From the NCBI GenBank assembly GCA_050743075.1, contig JBOGDS010000005.1, positions 8,221 to 72,220 of the forward strand: a stretch of DNA of 64,000 nucleotides, given 5' to 3'. Made by a program: the position numbers and the translations under genes. Positions within the stretch are counted from its first letter, which is position 1; each line of letters starts with the position of its first letter. The DNA is from JBOGDS01 sp050743075 (GTDB taxonomy: Bacteria > Actinomycetota > Actinomycetes > Jiangellales > Jiangellaceae). Below, piece after piece: positions 42,849 to 51,648 of the stretch. The notes beneath the pieces were generated by a model that saw only the letters and a list, made by a program, of their open reading frames with translations, had not been told where the DNA came from and did no database searches.

Positions 42849-43361
42849 GTGGCCACCCCGTCAAGCGAGGACGAGGTCGACCGGCTGGTGCGGGCCTGGC
42901 GACGCGAGCGTCCCGACCTCGACGTCGGGCCGCTGGAGGTCCTCTCCCGGGTGAGCCGGCTCGCGCGGCACCTCGACCGCGGTCGCCGGGCGGCCTTCGC
43001 CGATCACGGCCTGGAACCGTGGGAGTTCGACGTGCTCGCGGCGCTGCGGCGGGCCGGCCATCCCTACGAGCTCTCACCCGGCGACTTGCTGGCGCGAACG
43101 CTCGTGACGAGCGGCACCATGACGGCGCGCGTCGACAAGCTCGTTGCTCGAGACCTGGTCCTGCGCCGCCGGGACACCAGCGACCGGCGAGGCGTGCGGG
43201 TCAGCCTGACCGTCGCCGGCAAGGACCGTGTCGACGCGGCCCTCGACGGGTTGCTCGCCCACGAGCGCAGACTGCTCGCCGGCCTCCCAGGCGCCGATCA
43301 GGTGCGCCTGGCCACGCTGCTCCGTACCCTCGTCGCTCCCTTCGACGACGCTGCCGGCTGA
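42849..43361 (+). CDS. MarR-family regulator
   Basis: A 170-residue winged-helix protein. The core runs from LSRVSRLARHLDRGRRAAFADHGLEPWEFDVLAALRRAG through LLARTLVTSGTMTARVDKLVARDLVLRRRDTSDRRGVRVSLTVAGK (landmarks: EPWEFDVLAALRR, TSGTMTARVDKL, DRRGVRVSLT). These are the recognition helix and wing of the family. It starts at GTG. No efflux or degradation gene lies next to it, so its ligand and targets are unknown; the palindrome at 42812-42825 suggests it regulates itself. Confidence 0.9.
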   Translation: MATPSSEDEVDRLVRAWRRERPDLDVGPLEVLSRVSRLARHLDRGRRAAFADHGLEPWEFDVLAALRRAGHPYELSPGDLLARTLVTSGTMTARVDKLVARDLVLRRRDTSDRRGVRVSLTVAGKDRVDAALDGLLAHERRLLAGLPGADQVRLATLLRTLVAPFDDAAG

Positions 43362-43399
43362 CGACCGACCGCACGGCCCGTCGTACGCTGTCGTCCACC

Positions 43400-44665
43400 A
43401 TGTCCGATATGCGACCTGCACCTGCTGCAACCCGCGCGACGGCCGCCAGCAGCGCCCGCCGTGGGCTGCGAAGCGTCGCGTACCTCGCCCTGCTCGCCGG
43501 CCTGAGTGCCGGCCTTGGTGCCGGGCCGGCGAGCGCCACCGCCCCGTCACCGACGACCGGGCCGACGGCAGACGCACGACCGACTCTGAGCTGGACGCTC
43601 ACGCCTCCGCCCCGGTCGCCGTTCGACGAGGCAGTCGGCGGCGCACGGCTGGCGACCGTCGACGAGCCCGCGGTCTCCGCCGGCGCGCCGCCGTTGCCCG
43701 TCGTCGACGCGACCACCTGGCTGGTCGCGGACCTCGGCTCCGGCGACGTCATCGCTGCGCTCGGGGCCCACCGGCAGCTACCTCCCGCGAGCACGATCAA
43801 GCTGCTCACCGCGCTCGCCGTCCTGCCCGCCATCGACCCGCGGGAGCGCTACACCGCGACGGACTTGGACACGAGAACCGGCGGCAGCCGAGTCGGGCTG
43901 GTCCCGGGCGAGGAGTACTCGATCGGAGACCTCGAGCACGGGATGCTGCTGGCCTCCGGCAACGACGCCGCGCACGCCCTGGCCATGCTCGTCGGCGGCG
44001 AGGGTCACGCGACCCGCCTGATGAACGACGAAGCCGAGCGGCTGGGCGCGTTCGACACGACTGCGAAGACGCCCCACGGGCTGGACGTGCCGGGACAGGC
44101 AACCTCGGTCTACGACCTCGCCTTGATCGCCCGCGCCGTGCTGGCCGACGACAAGCTCGCCACGCTCGTTCGCACGCCGAAGTACGACTTCCCCGGCCTG
44201 GCGGGTGGGACCTTCCAGATCCAGAACCACAACCGTCTGCTGGGCAGCTACCGGGGCGCCGTCGGCCTGAAGACGGGATACACGAGCCTCGCCGGGCACA
44301 CCTTGGTCGCCGCCGCCGAACGGCAGGGCGCCCGGCTCGTCGCCGTCGTCCTCGGTGCCGACGGTCGGGCGGAGCCCGCTGCCGCCAGCCTGCTCGACTG
44401 GGGGTTCACGACCCGTGAGGTCGTCGCGCCGGTCGGCACGTTGGTGACCACGAAGGACGTTGCGGCGGCCGTCGCGCAGCGGGACGAGACGCCGGTGGCG
44501 GTCGCGCCGGCACCGCAGCAGGCCCTCGACGACCTGGACGGCGCCCCAGCCGGCGCACCCATGCCGGCCTGGGTCGGCCTGCTGGCTGTCCCGCCCGTGG
44601 CCGGCCTGGTCGCGCTCTGGTGGCGGCGGCGGCGCAGGTCGTCAGGCCGCTACGCCGCCGGCTGA
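43400..44665 (+). CDS. D-alanyl-D-alanine carboxypeptidase (DacA/PBP5-like, S11)
   Basis: Trims the terminal D-Ala of peptidoglycan stem peptides outside the cell. It has 421 residues: a signal peptide to about residue 47 (LALLAGLSAGLGAGPASA), a proline-rich linker, then the S11 domain with STIK (Ser131, Lys134), SGN at 186-188 and KTG at 291-293. A hydrophobic segment and an arginine-rich end (VGLLAVPPVAGLVALWWRRRRR) anchor it in the membrane. I chose ATG 43400 because the longer frame overlaps the MarR gene. It converges on the LigT-like gene, with their ends overlapping by 16 bases. Confidence 0.92.
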   Translation: MSDMRPAPAATRATAASSARRGLRSVAYLALLAGLSAGLGAGPASATAPSPTTGPTADARPTLSWTLTPPPRSPFDEAVGGARLATVDEPAVSAGAPPLPVVDATTWLVADLGSGDVIAALGAHRQLPPASTIKLLTALAVLPAIDPRERYTATDLDTRTGGSRVGLVPGEEYSIGDLEHGMLLASGNDAAHALAMLVGGEGHATRLMNDEAERLGAFDTTAKTPHGLDVPGQATSVYDLALIARAVLADDKLATLVRTPKYDFPGLAGGTFQIQNHNRLLGSYRGAVGLKTGYTSLAGHTLVAAAERQGARLVAVVLGADGRAEPAAASLLDWGFTTREVVAPVGTLVTTKDVAAAVAQRDETPVAVAPAPQQALDDLDGAPAGAPMPAWVGLLAVPPVAGLVALWWRRRRRSSGRYAAG

Positions 44666-45201
44666 CCGCCGTCCAGTCGGAACGATCGCCGCGGCCGCCA
44701 GACCTCGTCCGTCCCGTGCTCGTACAGGCTGAATGCCGTCACGTCGAAGCCGGCCTCGTAGTCGGCCAGCACGGCGAAGGCGTGGTCCAGCGCCTCGTCC
44801 GACAGGTGGTGCGCGACCGTCACGTGCGGGTGATACGGGTAGGACAGCTCGTTCGGTAACGGATCGGTGCGGACCGCCTTCGACAGCGTCTCGCAGTTGG
44901 AGATCCCCTGCGACACGGCGACGAACACGACCGGAGATACCGGCCGGAAGGTCGCCGTCCCGCGCAGGCGGACGTGGAACGGCTCGCCGGCCCGCGCGAC
45001 ACCGAGCAGATGGTCCTCGACGGCAGCAAGCTGGGCGACGGCGACCTCGGTCGGTGGCAGCAGCGTGATGTGCGACGGGATCGCGCCGGCCAGCGGGTCG
45101 CCGAAGTCCCGCCGCCAGCCCTGCAGCTCCGCGGCGTACGGGTCGGGAAGAGGGACGGCCACACCGATCGTGCGCTCGTCGGTCGCGGTTGGCGTACTCA
45201 C
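44650..45201 (-). CDS. 2'-5' RNA ligase/LigT-like (2H phosphoesterase) protein
   Basis: A 183-residue member of the 2H superfamily, marked by two H-x-T motifs: HIT at 44-46 in IPSHITLLPP and HVT at 126-128 in YHPHVTVAH. Such enzymes hydrolyse or join 2',5' or cyclic phosphate ends of RNA; the physiological substrate here is unknown. It starts with GTG in a GTGA overlap with trpS, so it is translated from the same message. Pairing of such a gene with trpS is common in actinomycetes. Confidence 0.88.
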   Translation of the reverse strand: MSTPTATDERTIGVAVPLPDPYAAELQGWRRDFGDPLAGAIPSHITLLPPTEVAVAQLAAVEDHLLGVARAGEPFHVRLRGTATFRPVSPVVFVAVSQGISNCETLSKAVRTDPLPNELSYPYHPHVTVAHHLSDEALDHAFAVLADYEAGFDVTAFSLYEHGTDEVWRPRRSFRLDGGQPAA

Positions 45202-46214
45202 CGGGCGGTGAGGAATCCGACGTGTTCGTACACCTTTGCGAGGGTACGGGACGCCACCTCCCGAGCCTTGACTGCCCCCTGGGCCAAAACCGCGTCGAGC
45301 TCGGCCGGATCGTCGAGAAGCTCGCGCACCCGCGCCTGGAACGGCACAGCCAGGTCCAGCACGGCGGCGGCGACCTCCTTCTTCAGGTCGCCGTAGCCCC
45401 GGCCGGCGAAGTCGCGCTCGATGTCCGCGGTCGAACGGCCGGTAAACGCCGACAGGATCGTCATCAGATTGGTCACGCCCGGCTTGACGACCGGGTCGGC
45501 GACGACCTCACGGCCGGTGTCGGTCACCGCACTCCTGATCTTCTTCTCGATCACCGTGGGATCGTCGAGCATCCAGACGCACCCGCTGCCGCCGATGCTC
45601 TTGCTCATTTGCTTGTCGACGACCTGCAAGTCGTAGACCTTCGCGGTCTCCCGCAGGATGTACGGCTCCGGCAGCACGAAGGTCGGACCGAACCGTGAGT
45701 TGAACCGGCCGGCCAGGTCCCGGGTGAGCTCGATGTGCTGGCGCTGGTCCTCACCGACGGGCACTTGGTCGGCGTCGTAGAGCAGGATGTCGGCCGCCTG
45801 CAGGACCGGATAGGTGAACAGCCCGACGGTCGTGCCCTCGCCGCCATGCCGGGCCGACTTGTCCTTGAACTGCGTCATCCGCGCGGCCTCGCCGAACGCC
45901 GTAATGCAGCCGAGCACCCAGCCGAGCTGCGCGTGCTCGGGCACGTGGCTCTGCACGAACAGCGTGCTGCGCTCGGGGTCGACGCCGCCGGCCAGGTACT
46001 GGGCCGCGGTCACCCTGGTGCGGTGCCGCAGTGACGCGGGGTCGTGCGGCTGCATGGTGATCGCGTGCAGGTCGACCACGCAGTAGAAGGTGTCGTGGCT
46101 CTCCTGCAACACCACCCATTGCTTCAGCGCACCCAGATAGTTGCCCAGGTGCAGCGAGTCGTTCGTGGGCTGCATGCCGGAGAGCACGCGCGGGCGGGCG
46201 GTCATGGGTCTCAT
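45198..46214 (-). CDS. trpS: Tryptophanyl-tRNA synthetase
   Basis: Charges tRNA-Trp. It has 338 residues and the class I landmarks: RVLSGMQPTNDSLHLGNYLGAL with the HIGH-type HLGN, and the KMSKS-type QMSKS in VVDKQMSKSIGG. VPVGEDQRQHIELTRDLAGRFN is also characteristic. I use ATG 46214, which overlaps the stop of the upstream CNNM gene (ATGA); an internal ATG at 46205 is possible. There is no room for a T-box leader, so regulation must come from further upstream. Confidence 0.97.
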   Translation of the reverse strand: MRPMTARPRVLSGMQPTNDSLHLGNYLGALKQWVVLQESHDTFYCVVDLHAITMQPHDPASLRHRTRVTAAQYLAGGVDPERSTLFVQSHVPEHAQLGWVLGCITAFGEAARMTQFKDKSARHGGEGTTVGLFTYPVLQAADILLYDADQVPVGEDQRQHIELTRDLAGRFNSRFGPTFVLPEPYILRETAKVYDLQVVDKQMSKSIGGSGCVWMLDDPTVIEKKIRSAVTDTGREVVADPVVKPGVTNLMTILSAFTGRSTADIERDFAGRGYGDLKKEVAAAVLDLAVPFQARVRELLDDPAELDAVLAQGAVKAREVASRTLAKVYEHVGFLTAR

Positions 46215-47536
46215 TCTGTCAGGGCCGGCGTACCCGGCTCGTCCGGATCGACGGGTCTGGCCTCCGGCGTCAGCCGTAGCCGTGACACCCGCCGGCCATC
46301 GAGAGTCAGCACCTCGAGCCGGTGACCGGCGACCGGGACCGCATCGCCCTGCTCGGGGAGCCGTCCCAACATGGCGATCAGGTAGCCGGCCACGGTCTCG
46401 TAGGGCCCGTCGGGCAGCTCCACCCCGGTCTGCTCCGCGAAGTCCTCGATGCTGAGCAGCCCGTCGACCTCCATCGCACCGCCGAGCGAGCGGGTCGGCG
46501 CATCCTCGGCCGTGTCGTACTCGTCGCGGATGTCGCCGACCAGCTCCTCGACCAGGTCCTCGAGCGTGACGATGCCGGCGGTCCCGCCGTACTCGTCCAC
46601 GACGATCGCGATGTGCCCGCCGACCCGACGCATCTCCGTCATGGCGGGAAGGATCCGCTTGGTGCCGGGCAGCATGAGGATGTCGCGGGCGATCTCGCCC
46701 ACGCGCACGCTGCGGTTGGCGATGTCAGGGTCGAACAGGTCGCGGACATGGACGAAGCCGGACACGTCGTCGACCGAACCCCGGAACACGGGGTAACGCG
46801 AGTGCGGCATGTCGCTCGCAATCTTCACCGCCCGGTACACGGGCAGGTTGGCGTCGAGGAAGTCGACCTCCGTGCGCGGCCGCATCACCTCGCGGACCTG
46901 GCGGTCACCGGCGGAGAAGACGTCCTCCACGATGCGCCGCTCCTCCTCGCTGAGCGCCTCGTGGCCCGACAGGAGCTCGCGAAGCTCTTCCTCGGTGATC
47001 TCCTCGCGGCTGACGGACGGGTCGCCGCCCAGCAAGCGGACGACGATGTCGGTGGACCTCGAGAGTAGCCAGATCACCGGGCGCACCAGGGTCGCGAAGC
47101 GGTCCAACGGAGGCGCGACCATCATGGCGACGCCCTCGGCCCGCTGCAGCGCGATCCGCTTGGGCACGAGCTCACCCAGGACCAGCGAGAGATAGGCGAT
47201 GAACAGCGTGATCACGATCAGGGACACCGGCTCGGCGACGCCCTCCGAGAGTCCCCAACCAACCAGCACCGGCGCGACGTCGTCGGCCAGGAGCGTCGCA
47301 CCGAACGCCGCCGAGAAGAACCCGGCGACCGTCACACCGATCTGCACCGCGGAGAGGAAGCGGTTCGGGTTCCGTGCCAAGGCGGCGACGCGCTCGCCCC
47401 GGTGACTGCGCAGGGCGAGCTGGGTGAGCTGGCTGTCTCGCAACGACACGAGCGCGATCTCGGTGCCGGCGAACACGCCGCCGATGAGGACGAACACCAG
47501 GACGATTCCGAGGTTCGCGAGCGTCTCTTGGTTCAC
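46211..47536 (-). CDS. CNNM/CorC-type membrane protein (hemolysin C family)
   Basis: A 441-residue protein. The CNNM transmembrane domain has about four membrane segments (LANLGIVLVFVLIGGVFAGTEIALVSLRDSQL; SLVLGELVPKRIALQ). A CBS pair follows (EVMRPRTEVDFLDANLP, VVDEYGGTAGIVTLEDLVEELVGDIRDEYD) and then a CorC_HlyC domain. Family members are linked to magnesium and cobalt export or resistance; the older hemolysin name is not meaningful here. It starts with GTG and heads the CNNM-trpS-LigT series. The 158-base gap to galE on the other strand presumably holds divergent promoters. Confidence 0.9.
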   Translation of the reverse strand: MNQETLANLGIVLVFVLIGGVFAGTEIALVSLRDSQLTQLALRSHRGERVAALARNPNRFLSAVQIGVTVAGFFSAAFGATLLADDVAPVLVGWGLSEGVAEPVSLIVITLFIAYLSLVLGELVPKRIALQRAEGVAMMVAPPLDRFATLVRPVIWLLSRSTDIVVRLLGGDPSVSREEITEEELRELLSGHEALSEEERRIVEDVFSAGDRQVREVMRPRTEVDFLDANLPVYRAVKIASDMPHSRYPVFRGSVDDVSGFVHVRDLFDPDIANRSVRVGEIARDILMLPGTKRILPAMTEMRRVGGHIAIVVDEYGGTAGIVTLEDLVEELVGDIRDEYDTAEDAPTRSLGGAMEVDGLLSIEDFAEQTGVELPDGPYETVAGYLIAMLGRLPEQGDAVPVAGHRLEVLTLDGRRVSRLRLTPEARPVDPDEPGTPALTE

Positions 47537-47694
47537 CGAGCCCTCCGCCGATCGGCAGGAGCCCGACCACAGGTATGGCAGCCGTCCATCGACACATCGT
47601 ACGGACGGGCTTCCGCAGCCGTGCGCGGCCGCCGGGAAATCGTGATCGATGCTGTGTGAGGATGTCGTGCTGCGGCCGTCGCGGGAGGCGTGGA

Positions 47695-48645
47695 GTGAAG
47701 CTGCTGGTCACCGGCGGATCCGGATACATCGGCTCGGTCGTGGCCGCGTTGCTCCTCGACGCGGGCCATCGGGTCGTCGTGCTCGACAACCTGTCGACGG
47801 GGCATCGCGACGCCGTCCCGGACGGCGCCGATTTCGTCGAGGCCCACGTGTCCGACGCTGCTGCCGTCCTCACCGATGGCGGCTTCGACGCGGTACTGCA
47901 CTTCGCGGCCAGGTCGTTGGTCGCCGAGTCGGTCGCGCGTCCGGAGTTGTACTGGGCGAACAACGTCGTCGGATCGCTGGCGTTGCTGTCCGCGATGCGT
48001 TCCGCCAGGGTCCGTCGCCTGGTCTTCTCCTCGACGGCGGCGACGTATGGCAACCCGGCGGAGACGCCGATCACCGAGGATGCGCCTGCGGCCCCGCTCA
48101 ACCCGTACGGCCAGTCGAAGCTGGCCATCGAACACGCCATCGCCGGCGAGGCCGTGGCATCCGGGCTCGCTGCGGTGAGCCTGCGGTACTTCAACGTCGG
48201 CGGCTCGCACCGGGGCCGCGGCGAGCGCCACGACCCGGAGACGCACCTGATCCCGAATGTCCTCGCGGTACCAGCCGGTCGTCGTGAGGCCGTCGACGTG
48301 TTCGGCACCGACTACCCGACGCACGACGGCACTGCCGTGCGCGACTACCTGCACGTCGGGGATCTGGCCGGCGCGCACCTGCTCGCGCTCGACGCTGCCC
48401 AGCCCGGCACGCACAGCGTCTACAACCTTGGCACGGGCACCGGCTACTCGGTCCGCGAGGTCGTCGACGCGTGCCGCCGTGTGACCGGCCATCCGGTGCC
48501 GCACGTCGACCGCGATCGGCGGCCCGGTGACCCGCCCGTCCTCGTGGCGAGCGGCGCACTGGCCAAGACCGCGTTGGGGTGGACGCCGCAGCGTGGCCTG
48601 GACCGCATCGTCTCCGACGCGTGGTCGTTCCTGTGCGGGCCGTAG
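47695..48645 (+). CDS. galE: UDP-glucose 4-epimerase
   Basis: Interconverts UDP-galactose and UDP-glucose. It has 316 residues. The NAD motif is TGGSGYIG, followed by LHFAARSLVAESVARPELYW, SSTAATYGNP and NPYGQSKLAIEH (Tyr-x-x-x-Lys). Further on are SLRYFNVGGSHRGRGERHDPETHLIPNVL (GalE-specific substrate region) and DGTAVRDYLHVGDLAGAH. It starts at GTG 47695 after GGGAGG. It overlaps the galK start by 13 bases. Confidence 0.95.
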   Translation: MKLLVTGGSGYIGSVVAALLLDAGHRVVVLDNLSTGHRDAVPDGADFVEAHVSDAAAVLTDGGFDAVLHFAARSLVAESVARPELYWANNVVGSLALLSAMRSARVRRLVFSSTAATYGNPAETPITEDAPAAPLNPYGQSKLAIEHAIAGEAVASGLAAVSLRYFNVGGSHRGRGERHDPETHLIPNVLAVPAGRREAVDVFGTDYPTHDGTAVRDYLHVGDLAGAHLLALDAAQPGTHSVYNLGTGTGYSVREVVDACRRVTGHPVPHVDRDRRPGDPPVLVASGALAKTALGWTPQRGLDRIVSDAWSFLCGP

Positions 48646-49766
48646 TCGCCTTCCGGTCTGCGTACGGACGGGAGCCCGACGGGGTCTGGGCGGCGCCGGG
48701 CCGGGTCAACCTGATCGGGGAGCACACCGACTACAACGAGGGCTTCGTCCTGCCGCTGGCCCTGGCGCAGCGGGTCGTCGTCGCCGCCGCGCTCTCGCCC
48801 GAGGGGCAGACCAGGGCGCTCTCCCTGCAGGCACCGGATGACGTCGTGGCCTTCCGTGCCGCCGCCATCGCGCCGGGTCAGCTCGACGGTTGGGGGTCGT
48901 ACGTGGCCGGAGTGGCCTGGGCGCTGGCCGATGCGGGCCAGGTGAGCGGCGATCTCGACATCGTCGTGGACGGCGATGTGCCGCTGGGTGCGGGATTGTC
49001 GTCGTCCGCGGCGTTGGAGTGCGCAGTGGCGATCGCCTGGTCGGACCTGTTCGGGCTACCGCTGGACCGCACCAGTCTCGCCCGGATCGGCCAGCGGGCC
49101 GAGAACGGTTTCGTCGGCGCACCCACCGGGATCATGGACCAGATGGCGTCGATGCACGGCCGCGACGGCTGTGCCGTCTTCCTCGACACCCGGTCCCTCG
49201 TCGTCTCGCCGATCCCGCTCGACCTGAACGGACCCGGCTCGGCCCTGCTCGTCGTGGACACCAAGGCGCCGCACCGGCATGTCGACGGCGAGTACGCCGC
49301 CCGTCGACATGACTGCGAGCAGGCGGCGGCGACCTTGGGCGTGCCGGCGCTGCGCGACGCGACGCTCCCCGCTCTCGAGGAACTGCCGCCTGCGCTGCGC
49401 CGCCGCGCGCGGCACGTCGTGACCGAGAACGACCGCGTCCTCGACGTCGTCGCCCTCCTGCGTTCCGGCGCCGACCCGCGCGAGATCGGGCCCTTGCTCA
49501 CCGCCTCACACGTCTCGCTGCGTGATGACTTCGAGGTGACGGTCCCCGAGGTCGACGTTGCGGTCGACACCCTGCTGGAGGCCGGCGCCCACGGCGCCCG
49601 CATCACCGGCGGCGGCTTCGGCGGCTGCGTGATCGCCTTGGTCGACGCCAGCCGGGTGCCCGCGAGCGTCGCCGCCGTCAAAGCCGCGTACGCCAGGCGA
49701 GGCTTCGACCCGCCCACGGCCTTCGTCGCCGTCCCATCGCCCGGCGCCCGCCGCATCGCTCCTTGA
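48633..49766 (+). CDS. galK: Galactokinase
   Basis: Phosphorylates galactose to galactose 1-phosphate. It has 377 residues and the GHMP-kinase motifs: WAAPGRVNLIGEHTDYNEGFVLPLAL (galactose and ATP signature), PLGAGLSSSAALECA and RITGGGFGGCVIAL. The start is GTG 48633 or possibly GTG 48621; both overlap galE. Uridylyltransferase GalT is not in the window. A sugar importer and ROK regulator follow on the other strand, so this block likely handles galactose-containing sugars. Confidence 0.94.
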   Translation: MRAVVAFRSAYGREPDGVWAAPGRVNLIGEHTDYNEGFVLPLALAQRVVVAAALSPEGQTRALSLQAPDDVVAFRAAAIAPGQLDGWGSYVAGVAWALADAGQVSGDLDIVVDGDVPLGAGLSSSAALECAVAIAWSDLFGLPLDRTSLARIGQRAENGFVGAPTGIMDQMASMHGRDGCAVFLDTRSLVVSPIPLDLNGPGSALLVVDTKAPHRHVDGEYAARRHDCEQAAATLGVPALRDATLPALEELPPALRRRARHVVTENDRVLDVVALLRSGADPREIGPLLTASHVSLRDDFEVTVPEVDVAVDTLLEAGAHGARITGGGFGGCVIALVDASRVPASVAAVKAAYARRGFDPPTAFVAVPSPGARRIAP

Positions 49767-49774
49767 GTACGCGC

Positions 49775-50659
49775 TCAGCTCTTCAGCGAACCGGCCATCA
49801 GGCCGCTGATGAAGTACCGGCCGAGCAGGATGTACACGACCAGCGTCGGCAGGGACGTGATCAGCGCGCCGGCCATGCTGGCCGCGTAGTCGGTGAGCTG
49901 CCCGCCGGCGAGCGCGTTGAGGGCGATCGTCACCGGTCCGTTGCGCGTGTTCGACAGGAAGATCGCGAACAGGAAGTCGTTCCAGACCGACGTGAACTGC
50001 CAGATCAGTGTCACCACGAGGCCCGGCGCCGACAGCGGCAGGATGATCGAGGCGTACGTGCGGATCATGCCCGCCCCGTCGACGCGTCCGGCCTCGATCA
50101 GGTCGACGGGAATCGTCGTCGCGTAGTAGCCGCGGAAGATGAGCGTGCAGATCGGGATGCCGTACACGACGTGCGCCAGGATCAGCGTCGGGATGCCGCC
50201 CGGCAGGCCGAGGTCGAGCGTGAGCTGGCGCAGCGGGATCATCACCGCCTGGTAGGGGATGAACATCCCGAACAGGAACAGCGTGAATACCAGGTCGGCG
50301 TACGGGAAGCGCCACCGCGACAGGACGAAGCCGTTGAGCGAGCCGAGGACCGCCGCGATGATCGACGCGGGAATCGCCAGCGTGAACGTCCGCAACAGCG
50401 ACGGGTTGAGCGCCTCCCAGGCGCGGCTCCACGCCTCGGTGGTCCACGCGTCTGGCAGTGACCACGCGTTCGAGACCCCGGTCTCGGTCGCCGGCTTGAA
50501 GCTGGTCACCAGCAGCACGTAAACCGGGATCAGCACGACGATCACGAACAGCAGCAGCAAGGCGTACCGCACCGTCCGGGCGGTCGCCGTCCGCGCCGGC
50601 GTCGACACCGTTCGCGGCCGCGCTGGCGGCGCCGGGCGGGTCACCGTCTGGGCGGTCAT
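49775..50659 (-). CDS. Sugar ABC transporter permease (MalG type)
   Basis: A 294-residue inner-membrane permease with six hydrophobic segments. The ABC-importer EAA loop reads DLIEAGRVDGAGMIRTYASIILPLSAPGL, placed as usual between late segments. The N-terminal ~30 residues are Pro/Arg-rich and cytoplasmic. Its ATG overlaps the MalF-type gene stop by four bases. The two permeases and the lipoprotein form a carbohydrate uptake transporter-1 set; no ATPase gene is present, so a shared MsiK-like ATPase elsewhere is expected. Confidence 0.94.
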   Translation of the reverse strand: MTAQTVTRPAPPARPRTVSTPARTATARTVRYALLLLFVIVVLIPVYVLLVTSFKPATETGVSNAWSLPDAWTTEAWSRAWEALNPSLLRTFTLAIPASIIAAVLGSLNGFVLSRWRFPYADLVFTLFLFGMFIPYQAVMIPLRQLTLDLGLPGGIPTLILAHVVYGIPICTLIFRGYYATTIPVDLIEAGRVDGAGMIRTYASIILPLSAPGLVVTLIWQFTSVWNDFLFAIFLSNTRNGPVTIALNALAGGQLTDYAASMAGALITSLPTLVVYILLGRYFISGLMAGSLKS

Positions 50660-51543
50660 CGGCCGCGCTCCGCCCGGGCGTTCTGGACCAGGTACGGGAT
50701 CACCAGCAGCGCGACGATCACCAGCAGCACGATCGCGATCGCCGAGGCCTTCGCGTAGTCGTTGGTCAGCAGCGTCTGCCACATGTAGACCGCCGGCACC
50801 TCGGTGACGAACTGCGCGCCCGACACGGCCATGATCAGGTCGAACATCTTCATCGACATGTGCCCGACGACGATCAACGCGGACAGGGCGACTGGCGAGA
50901 GCTGCGGGAAGATGACGTGCCGGTAGAGCTGGAACTCCGTCGCGCCGTCCATCCGGGCGGCCTCGCGCAGCTCGCCGGGGATGCCGCGGAAGCCGGCCAG
51001 GAACAGCGCCATGACGTACCCGGACAGCTGCCAGATGGCCGGCAGCGCCATCGCGGCCATACCCCAGGTCGGGTGCGACCACCACGGGTTCTGCAGGAAG
51101 TCCAGCCCGATCATCCCGAACAGGGCGTTCAGCCCGCCGGCGTTCTCGCCCTCCGCGCTGTTGAGCAGCCAACGCCACACCACGCCGGACGCGACGAACG
51201 AGACCGCCATCGGAAACAGATAGACCGAGCGGAAGAAGCCCTCGCCCTTTGCCCCCTTCTCCAGCAGCAGGGCCCAGAGCAGGCCGAAGAAGATCGTGCC
51301 GATGATGAACACGACCGTCAGCACGGCCAGGTTGCGCAGGGAGTGCAGGAATCGGTCCTCACCGAACAGGTTCGTGTAGTTCTCGAACCCGACGTAGTTC
51401 TCGGCCGGCCGCGCCGAGTGCCGGTCGGTCAGCGAGAGGTTGACGGTCGACCCGATCAGGCCGTAGACGAAGACCCCGATGGCGATGATCGACGGCGTCA
51501 CCAGGAGGAGTCCCGGTCCCCAGGACCTGATCCCATGCCTCAC
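50656..51543 (-). CDS. Sugar ABC transporter permease (MalF type)
   Basis: A 295-residue permease with six predicted membrane segments. The start RSWGPGLLLVTPSIIAIGVFVYGLIGSTVNLSLTD is the usual first helix of CUT1 permeases. The EAA loop is GIPGELREAARMDGATEFQLYRHVIFPQLSPV. It starts with GTG and is 105 bases from the solute-binding protein gene, a gap where I see no clear terminator. Confidence 0.94.
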   Translation of the reverse strand: MRHGIRSWGPGLLLVTPSIIAIGVFVYGLIGSTVNLSLTDRHSARPAENYVGFENYTNLFGEDRFLHSLRNLAVLTVVFIIGTIFFGLLWALLLEKGAKGEGFFRSVYLFPMAVSFVASGVVWRWLLNSAEGENAGGLNALFGMIGLDFLQNPWWSHPTWGMAAMALPAIWQLSGYVMALFLAGFRGIPGELREAARMDGATEFQLYRHVIFPQLSPVALSALIVVGHMSMKMFDLIMAVSGAQFVTEVPAVYMWQTLLTNDYAKASAIAIVLLVIVALLVIPYLVQNARAERGR

Positions 51544-51648
51544 ATGTGCTCCTCGCCGCAGCAGGCGCAGACGTGATCATTGCCGATCTGGTGTCGTCCA
51601 GGCAGCACCAAACCGGCAAAGATCATCGTCTGGCGGCCGACGTCCTGG

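Noticed and set aside
46215..47694. T-box or other riboswitch for trpS
   Set aside because: trpS overlaps the upstream gene, leaving no leader; the divergent region before the CNNM gene shows no conserved riboswitch features that I can recognise.
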